Shown one piece after another: positions 53,922-64,000 of a stretch of DNA of 64,000 nt. Within the stretch, counting starts at the first letter, position 1; every line of letters begins with the position of its first letter. A model generated the notes under the pieces. The model was not told the origin of the DNA, made no database searches, and was given only the letters and a program-made list of their open reading frames with translations. The stretch is from contig NZ_PVMZ01000001.1 of NCBI RefSeq assembly GCF_003001815.1, positions 558,001 to 622,000 on the forward strand, given 5' to 3'. Made by a program: the position numbers and the translations under genes. This DNA is from Actinoplanes italicus (GTDB lineage Bacteria > Actinomycetota > Actinomycetes > Mycobacteriales > Micromonosporaceae).

Positions 53922-56873
53922 GTGATGGCCGCCATCCTCGTGATGGCGGCCATCGGCGCGTGGGCGATCAGCACCCAACGCGTCTCCTACGTCGTCACGT
54001 ATGGCGTCAGCATGCTTCCCACGTACCACCCCGACGACCTTGTCATCCTCATCAAGTCTGATTCCTACGAGACAGGGCAGATCGCCGCATATCATGGTTC
54101 GCGTGGCCGGGTGGAGGTCCTGCACCGGATCATCGGTGGTGATGGCCGGACTGGCTTTGTTTTCAAGGGCGACAACAACAAGTCGCTCGATCCAGACAAA
54201 CCTGTCGCCAACGACCTGATCGGCAAAGCCTTAATACACATTCCGAAGGGCGGCGTCTGGCTGCGACCGCTCCTTAGTCCTACTGGACTGGGAATGCTTG
54301 GCTTCCTCTTCGTCGGGAGCACTGCGGCGGGCATCAAAAACCGTCGAGACATCCCACGCGGGCACCGGAAGAAGAAGGTGAGGGGCATGTCTGGCGGAGG
54401 CGGCTCCTGGGCTACTGCGGCGGCTGTATTCAAGGCGGTCAGCCGACTGCATCCAGTCCTTCGGGTGCTTGCCGTAGGGACCGCCGTCTGCGGAATCGTT
54501 GGACTCGTCTTTGGTGTGCTGGGTTGGATGAAGCCGACGACTGAAACCGTGAGTCGCGCCGGCAAAGCCGGGGAATCCATGACGTTCGCCTACTCCGCCG
54601 AGGTCCCTCGCTCGGCCGCCTATGACGGCACGACGGTCTACTCGCCGGATCCGATCTTCCGGAAGCTGGCTGACGTCGTAGACCTGCACATGAACTACCG
54701 AGGCGAACCGGGTCGCGTCGAGGTGTCCGCTCGCCTCTCGTCGCAGAACGGCTGGCACAAGACTTTGAATCTGTCCCAGCCGAGGCAGTTCACCAGTGAC
54801 CGATACACCGGCAAGATCCAATTGAACCTGCCTTCATTCGATCAACTCATCGCTGAGGCCGGCAAGGCGATCGGCGCCGACATGGGTCCGACCACCCTCG
54901 CGATCACCGCCCGGGTTCGCCACGGCGACGGCACCGCGTTCGAGCCCCAGGTCTCCTTCAACCTCGCTCCCCTCCAGCTCACCCTCGCAGGTGGCTCGGA
55001 GTCCCTGGTGGTGGACCAGTCCAGCGTCTCCGCGGGCAGCTCAATTCAAGATCGACGTATCGGTGGCTTCGGCTACTACCCCCTCACCGCTGCCGAGGCC
55101 CGGAAGTACGCCGTCTATCTCCTCCTCATGGCCTTGATCGGAGCGGGCATCGTCGCGTGGATGGCCCTCGGCCATGTGCCACTGCGAACCCGCACCCAGA
55201 TCCAGCGCCGCTACCCGCACCTGATCGTGCCGGTTGAACCGATGGCCAGTCCGCCCGGCAAGCCCGTCGTCATCGTCGACACCTTCCCCGCCCTGGTGAA
55301 GCTCGCCGAGAAGTACGGGCAGATGATCCTCACCTGGACCCGTCCGGATGGCGCCGACGACTTCGTGGTCCGGGACGAGGGCATCCTCTACCGCTATCGG
55401 ATCGACCCGAACGTCCCCTCTCCGCAGGCCACGCCACCCGGTCCCACGCCCGATCCGACTCCGGTCGGCCGCTCGCGAAGAGCCGATTCGGCTCCCGCAA
55501 CCACGCCGCCCATGGAGCCGTCCACCCCTGAGACGACGCCGGTCATGGGCCTTCCGCCGGCCCCCGAGCTCCCGTCCGAATCCGGCACGGATAGCGCCGA
55601 CGACCCGACGACAGGTGCCGGGGCCGAACCCACGGAATCGCAGCCGCCCGTAAAGAAGACGACTCCACGGAAACGAGCCACCAAGACCGCGGCGACCAAG
55701 ACCGCGGCAGCGAAGGCCGCAGCCAAGACCACCGGTACCAGAACCCCCGCCAAGCGAACCCGAGCCGCCGCGAAGCCGCCCCGAACTCCCGAACCCGAGA
55801 CCGAAGCGCACGTCGAGCCCGCGGTTGCGGCAACCGAAGCGGATCTCGAACCCACAGCTGAAACCCACCTCGAGCCCACAGCTCCCGCAGACCGCGAGCC
55901 CTCGGCTTCCGCGAGCGAGGCCCATTCCGGGTCCTCGGCGGCCGACACCGAGAACCAGCCCGATCAGCCGGCCATAGAGACAGAACAGCAGGCCATAGAG
56001 ACAGAACGTTCGACCTCGGCCGAGACACTCCTAACGGTCGACCCACAGAACAAGCCCTCAGCCGGTACGGACCAGCAGCTGCCCGGCGCCCCAACCCCGA
56101 AGACCACAACCGCCGATTCGCACGCGCCGGACGAAGAAGTCGCCGACCACAACGTGACCGCCGAACTTTCACCTGACCCCAGCGAGACGGCAGCGTCCGC
56201 AGAGACCGTAGTGCCGGACGAGACCGCAGCGGCCGACGAGACCACTGCCGTAACACTGGCTGCAGCAGAACAGGATCGGCCCGCCGATCCCGCGCCGGAA
56301 TTGATCAACGAGTCGACCACGTCCGCGGAAGCCAACGGCCGCCCCGAGACACCCGAGCCTGAACCCGTGATGACCGACGAGACGGAGCCACCAGCCGTTA
56401 CGGCTGAAGCCAAGCCGGACGAAGCCCTCCGGCCCGAGCCCGATCACGTTCACGCGGAAACCGAACCGCCTTCTCCAGAGGCCGCCGAGCCCGAGAAGTC
56501 CCCGTCAGCCAGGGGCCAGGAGAAGACGGCCAGGAATCAGGAGAAGACTCCCAGGAATCAGAAGCGTTCCAACCGCCGCAAGTCCCGGTCGAGGCGCACC
56601 CCGCAACCGACAGTCGACGAGCCGCAGCCCGCACCGGAGCCGATCTCCCCCACAGACGAGGCCCGCAACGCGATGAAGGACTTGGCCGAACGCAACACCC
56701 CGATGACGCCGCCGGAGCCTGGCGCGGCCCGAGATTCCCAGGCCGAACCGGTCCCGTGGCCCGGGGAACCCTCAGCACCCGCGGTACACAACGAGGAACC
56801 GATCTACGACTTCCTGCCGGCGGCCAAACGTCACCCCGCCGCGATGGACGACCTCGACGAACCGGACGCCTGA
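53922..56873 (+). CDS. ER-type (SipW-like) signal peptidase fused to DUF5305-like domain and long disordered tail
   Basis: A predicted 983-aa membrane protein. The S26 peptidase part (about 1-140) has a first helix, catalytic Ser30 in YGVSMLPTY, His68 in EVLHRIIGG and KGDNNKSLDP, so it is a Ser/His enzyme like SipW or archaeal/ER peptidases and unlike the Ser/Lys LepB type. A DUF5305-like region follows (about 158-493), with helices near 180-203 and 396-418, an external beta domain between them and a cytosolic VIVDTFPALVKLAEKYG block. The tail (494-983) is Pro/Glu/Thr/Ala-rich, with a Lys/Ala histone-H1-like patch at about 578-618. The start is GTG 53922 or ATG 53925; no in-frame start exists between there and the upstream stop at 53815, and the site AAGG is weak. 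Confidence 0.82.
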   Translation: MMAAILVMAAIGAWAISTQRVSYVVTYGVSMLPTYHPDDLVILIKSDSYETGQIAAYHGSRGRVEVLHRIIGGDGRTGFVFKGDNNKSLDPDKPVANDLIGKALIHIPKGGVWLRPLLSPTGLGMLGFLFVGSTAAGIKNRRDIPRGHRKKKVRGMSGGGGSWATAAAVFKAVSRLHPVLRVLAVGTAVCGIVGLVFGVLGWMKPTTETVSRAGKAGESMTFAYSAEVPRSAAYDGTTVYSPDPIFRKLADVVDLHMNYRGEPGRVEVSARLSSQNGWHKTLNLSQPRQFTSDRYTGKIQLNLPSFDQLIAEAGKAIGADMGPTTLAITARVRHGDGTAFEPQVSFNLAPLQLTLAGGSESLVVDQSSVSAGSSIQDRRIGGFGYYPLTAAEARKYAVYLLLMALIGAGIVAWMALGHVPLRTRTQIQRRYPHLIVPVEPMASPPGKPVVIVDTFPALVKLAEKYGQMILTWTRPDGADDFVVRDEGILYRYRIDPNVPSPQATPPGPTPDPTPVGRSRRADSAPATTPPMEPSTPETTPVMGLPPAPELPSESGTDSADDPTTGAGAEPTESQPPVKKTTPRKRATKTAATKTAAAKAAAKTTGTRTPAKRTRAAAKPPRTPEPETEAHVEPAVAATEADLEPTAETHLEPTAPADREPSASASEAHSGSSAADTENQPDQPAIETEQQAIETERSTSAETLLTVDPQNKPSAGTDQQLPGAPTPKTTTADSHAPDEEVADHNVTAELSPDPSETAASAETVVPDETAAADETTAVTLAAAEQDRPADPAPELINESTTSAEANGRPETPEPEPVMTDETEPPAVTAEAKPDEALRPEPDHVHAETEPPSPEAAEPEKSPSARGQEKTARNQEKTPRNQKRSNRRKSRSRRTPQPTVDEPQPAPEPISPTDEARNAMKDLAERNTPMTPPEPGAARDSQAEPVPWPGEPSAPAVHNEEPIYDFLPAAKRHPAAMDDLDEPDA

Positions 56874-57458
56874 GGCTTGCTGCCGAGCTCCGAGCGACAG
56901 CCGATCGATGGAACCACCCGTTGGAGCCGATCGCGTGCCCCCAACGCCGCAACCGGCAACGCCAGGAGTCCGCGTTGCCGGTTCGTGGTCGTAAGGCGTC
57001 GTGATGGAGTCTTCTGCAAGGCTGATCGCGGCTCGCCGTCAAGCAACCGGTCGGGTGAACGCCGCAGACGGGTGCAGAGACGCGGCTTTCAGATGAATGC
57101 CCCTCCCGTGAAGTGCCCGCCGCCCGCCTCACCAACCGATTCATCCCGCTTTGCCCGGTAACGCATCGAGATCTTGTGGACTTCGGGTTGAATCCCGGGC
57201 GGAAACTCACAACATCGGCGCGGCACTCGGTCACGCCGACGAGGGATTGCACCTGCTCGCCAGCAAAGCGGAAGACTCGATGGCGACGATCGACGCACAC
57301 GCATCCGTTGTGTGTGCCCGCACCGCTCCCGCCGGCCCGGCGGGAGCGGTGCTGCCCGTCTCCGGTGCCACCGGCGAGGCCGGGCCGGAAGCAGGGCCCT
57401 GACGCGATCCTGCGAACCCAACGAACAACGCACAGCGGATCCGCAAGATCGCGAAAGA

Positions 57459-61368
<3,910 letters not shown>

Positions 61369-61372
<4 letters not shown>

Positions 61373-62388
61373 CGGAACCTCCCGGGGGCGAACGGGTCGA
61401 GAATCGGATCCGCCGAACCGGTGAGCACCAGGTCGGCGACGAGTCGTGCGGTGATCGGGGCGAGCAGGATCCCGTTGCGGAAGTGGCCTGCCGCCACCAC
61501 GACGCGGCGGTCGTCGTCGAGGAATCCGAGGATGGGGGCGTTGTCCGGGGTGCCCGGCCGGTGCCCGACGGTGACCTCGGTGAGTTCGTGCTCGGCGAGG
61601 CCGGGCACCAGATCGAGGGCGGCGCGCAGCAGATCGTGCACTCCTCCGGCGGTCGGCATCCGGTCGGCGCGTTCCTCCTGGGTGGCGCCGACGACGACCT
61701 CACCGTCCGCACGCGGGACCAGGTAGACGTGCCGGCCGTCGGCCACGCCGTCGATCACGTGCTTGAACAGGCCGGGTTCGCCGCGCAGGCGGAGGACCTG
61801 GCCTTTCACCGGCCGGATCGGAAGTCCGGTGAGCGCTGCCGTGCCGCAGCCCGCCGCGACCACGATCACGTCCGCGTTCAATTCAGACAGGTCGGAAATG
61901 CGGCGTGCAACACTCCGGCCCTGGAGATGAGCGCGCAGCGCCGCCACGATCTTGCGCGGGTCGGCCTGATGCTCTGAGCTCGCCAACGCTCCGGCCCGGA
62001 CCCGCGGCGAGATCGCCGGCTCGAGATCACGCACCTGAGACCCGGTGAGCGGCGCCAGCTTCTGGTGCCTCCACTCCCGCGCCGCCTCGGCGACGTCATC
62101 GGCGGTCAACGCCAGCGAGAGCGTCCCCGTCCGGTCGTAACCGACGTCACCGAACCCGGCCACGAAGTCCGGCCACAACTCGTGCCCCGCCTCCAGCAGC
62201 CGGGTGAGGTGCGGATACTCGAAGGCCGACTCACCACCCGGCGCGAGCATCCCGGCCGCGACGTGCCAGGCCCCGTCCGTGCCCTCGGGCGAGGGATCGT
62301 GGACGGTGACGTCCGCCCCACGACCCAGCAGCTCGGCAGCGACGGCGAGTCCGATGATCCCGCCGCCCACGACAGCGACGCGTGTCAT
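61369..62388 (-). CDS. thiO: Glycine oxidase ThiO
   Basis: A FAD-dependent oxidase giving the dehydroglycine used by ThiG. It has 339 aa with the Rossmann motif VAVVGGGIIGLAVAAELLGRG, AAGMLAP, RPVKGQVLRL, and a C-terminal FAD contact GHFRNGILLAPITA. ATG 62388 overlaps the thiE stop as ATGA. Having thiO instead of thiH fits an aerobic actinobacterium. Confidence 0.95.
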
Positions 62389-62969
62389 GGCAGGACCGCC
62401 AGGAACTCCGCGACCGCTCCCTTCGGATCCGCCGCGAAGGCGGACACAGCGGCGATACCGTGCACCGCGAGCTGCGGCACCCGTTCCGCGGTGATGCCAC
62501 CGATCGCCAGGACCGGCGTGCCGGGCACCGACTCGGCGACAGCCGCGATGGCGGCCGGCCCGAGCGGTGGTGGCAGTCCGTCCTTCGTGGACGTGGGGAA
62601 GGCGGGACCCACCCCGAGGTAGGTCGCCCCGTCGGCAACGGCCGCACGTGCCGCCTCGGGAGCACGGCAGGTCGCGCCGATGATCAGCGAGGGCCTGCTC
62701 ACCCGTCGCGCCGCGGCGACCGGCAGATCGTCGGCTCCGAGGTGGACACCGTCGGCACCGGCCGCCAAGGCGACTCCGAGCGAGTCGTTGACCAGCACCG
62801 TCGTACCCACCGGACGACAGATCTGCACCGCGGCGACAGCCAGGGCGTAGGCCGCCGCCTCGGTGGACTTGACCCGGATCTGCACCGCGACACCGGCCAG
62901 GCCGGCGACACCGCGTACGACATCGATGTCGTCGGTTATGACGTGGATGCGAGGAAACGATGTGTGCAC
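62385..62969 (-). CDS. thiE: Thiamine phosphate synthase ThiE
   Basis: Joins HMP-PP and thiazole phosphate. It has 194 aa with full catalytic motifs: VQIRVK, VLVNDSLGVAL, DGVHLGADDLP and GPAFPTSTKDG. GTG start 62969 with GGGAGGAG at good spacing. It is first gene of the operon, immediately under the TPP riboswitch. Confidence 0.95.
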   Translation of the reverse strand: MHTSFPRIHVITDDIDVVRGVAGLAGVAVQIRVKSTEAAAYALAVAAVQICRPVGTTVLVNDSLGVALAAGADGVHLGADDLPVAAARRVSRPSLIIGATCRAPEAARAAVADGATYLGVGPAFPTSTKDGLPPPLGPAAIAAVAESVPGTPVLAIGGITAERVPQLAVHGIAAVSAFAADPKGAVAEFLAVLP

Positions 62970-62984
62970 GAGGCACTCCTCCCT

Positions 62985-63066
62985 GCGCCGGCATTATCCG
63001 GATCAGGTTCGACGGTCGGGGGCCGCATCAGCCCCCCTCTCAGCCCGGTGCCCGGACTCCCGTGGG
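62985..63066 (-). promoter_or_regulatory. TPP (THI-box) riboswitch
   Basis: Read on the minus strand, the conserved CTGAGAGG block (near 63036-63043) and the AACCTGATCCGGATAATGCCGG-like block (63009-62988) are present, with a GC-rich hairpin between them. It lies 16-97 nt upstream of the thiE start and should repress thiE-O-S-G-tenI-D-C when TPP is abundant. Confidence 0.95.
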
Positions 63067-63107
63067 GTTGTTTGTAATCGGACCCTAACCGGTCCGTGAC
63101 GAGAAAA

Positions 63108-64000
63108 CTAGCGGACGTCCCAAACCGGCTCCGGCACCTCGACCACCTCACCGTCGCTTCCGAACAGCACGAACCGGTCGAAGGACCTGGTGAACCAGCG
63201 GTCGTGGGTGACCGCGATCACCGTGCCCTCGAACGCCTTCAGCCCCTCCTCCAGCGCCTCGGCCGACGCCAGGTCGAGGTTGTCGGTCGGCTCGTCGAGC
63301 AGCAGCATGGTCGCGCCCGACAGTTCGAGCAGAAGCACCAGGAAGCGGGCCTGCTGCCCACCGGACAGCGTGCCGAACCGCTGGTCACCCTGGGCCGCGA
63401 GCTCATAGCGGTTCAGCGCCTTCATGGCCCCGGCACGGTCCATCCCGGACCGGTGCTCGTCACCCCGCCAGAGGATCTCGACCAGCGTCTTCTCGACCAG
63501 CTCGGGCCGGTCGTGGGTCTGCGAGAAGTGACCGGGCCGCACCCGCGCCCCGAGCCGGGCCTTGCCGTCGTGGGCCACGTGCGCGAGCGGCGCGCCGTCG
63601 ACCGGCTTGTGCTCCACGTCGGGGTCGGTGCCACCGGCCGCGAGCAGGCGCAGGAAGTGGGACTTGCCGGTGCCGTTCGCGCCGAGGACGGCCACGCGAT
63701 CGCCGTACCAGACCTCGAGATCGAACGGGAACGTCAGGTTCTCCAGTTCGAGCTGCTCACAGATGACCGAGCGCTTGCCGGTGCGGCCACCGCGCAGGTT
63801 CATCTTCACGGCCTGGTCCTTCGGCGGCAGCGGCGGTGGGCCGACCTCCTCGAACTTGCGGAGCCGGGTCTGCGCGGCCTGATAGCGCGAGGCCAGGCCG
63901 TCGTTGTAGGCGGCCTTGTTCTTGAGCATGAAGACCAGTTCCTTGATCTTCTCGTGCTCCTCGTCCCAGCGGCGGCGCAACTCCTCCATCCGCTCGTGCC
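63108..64000 (-). CDS. ABC-F family ATPase, C-terminal half (5' end beyond the window)
   Basis: The second ATPase domain of an ABC-F protein (ribosome-associated translation or antibiotic-resistance factor). Visible are part of the inter-domain linker (MEELRRRWDEEHEKIKELV) after at least three more in-frame codons to the edge, Walker A VLGANGTGKSHFLRLL, signature LSGGQQARFLVLLLELS and Walker B MLLLDEPTDNLDL with VTHDRWF. The frame stays open to base 64000, so the N-terminal ATPase domain lies outside. Its 3' end is 42 bp from the TPP riboswitch. The subfamily is not assignable from this half. Confidence 0.9.
   Translation of the reverse strand, partial: HERMEELRRRWDEEHEKIKELVFMLKNKAAYNDGLASRYQAAQTRLRKFEEVGPPPLPPKDQAVKMNLRGGRTGKRSVICEQLELENLTFPFDLEVWYGDRVAVLGANGTGKSHFLRLLAAGGTDPDVEHKPVDGAPLAHVAHDGKARLGARVRPGHFSQTHDRPELVEKTLVEILWRGDEHRSGMDRAGAMKALNRYELAAQGDQRFGTLSGGQQARFLVLLLELSGATMLLLDEPTDNLDLASAEALEEGLKAFEGTVIAVTHDRWFTRSFDRFVLFGSDGEVVEVPEPVWDVR

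Noticed and set aside
55653..55780. Separate histone H1/HupB-like gene
   Set aside because: The Lys/Ala-rich patch is in frame within the 983-aa protein with no internal start signal, so it is treated as part of the disordered tail.

Overview
This 64 kb window is high-GC actinobacterial chromosome. Its gene content points to the Micromonosporaceae, most likely Actinoplanes or a close relative. The reasons are a WhiD/BldM pair beside guaB, a four-gene conservon, GroEL1 with a His-rich tail, frequent GTG starts, and ATGA/GTGA overlaps between neighbouring genes. The genus is inferred from gene content and was not tested by any search. I saw no prophage, insertion sequence, CRISPR array or tRNA.

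Layout. 1-9.2 kb: a secreted subtilase (cut by the window edge), an LCP cell-wall ligase, an M1 metallopeptidase lipoprotein, guaB-guaB3, a DUF5319 gene, a 100-bp imperfect palindrome, and the divergent BldM-like and WhiD-like developmental regulators. 9.3-16 kb: one minus-strand operon holding a duplicated two-gene module (helical repeat protein plus M16 peptidase-like protein), followed by a membrane-anchored sulfite-oxidase-fold enzyme. One M16 copy keeps its zinc motif and the other has lost it. 16-20.5 kb: a xylose-type ABC importer with a ROK regulator. 20.8-24.8 kb: YbaK, a methyltransferase, and groES-groEL1 behind two CIRCE operators. 24.8-28.3 kb: a strongly asymmetric heterodimeric ABC exporter. 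28.3-36 kb: a conserved housekeeping run (tsaD, rimI, tsaB, ung, tsaE, hydrolase, alr, nnr, acpS). 36-44.5 kb: an EspC-like/DUF1023 pair, glmS, an MmpS-like protein, an aminotransferase, glmM and rpsI-rplM. The gene order from guaB3 to rplM broadly follows that of Mycobacterium tuberculosis and Streptomyces, with insertions and an inverted groESL.

45-52.5 kb: a HemD-wHTH fusion regulator (NnaR type) lies tail to tail with a conservon whose sensor kinase has a NIT-like ectodomain; a membrane protein of unknown function follows. 52.7-56.9 kb is the most unusual part. It has a secreted RNase Sa-like ribonuclease, then a class-I cyclic-di-GMP riboswitch in front of a small exported protein. Next comes an ER-type (SipW-like, Ser/His) signal peptidase fused to a DUF5305-like domain and a roughly 490-residue disordered tail. 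This resembles a second-messenger-controlled surface-protein or matrix module.

57.5-63.1 kb: a complete TPP-riboswitch thiamine operon (thiE-thiO-thiS-thiG-tenI-like-thiD-thiC). The window ends inside an ABC-F ATPase gene.
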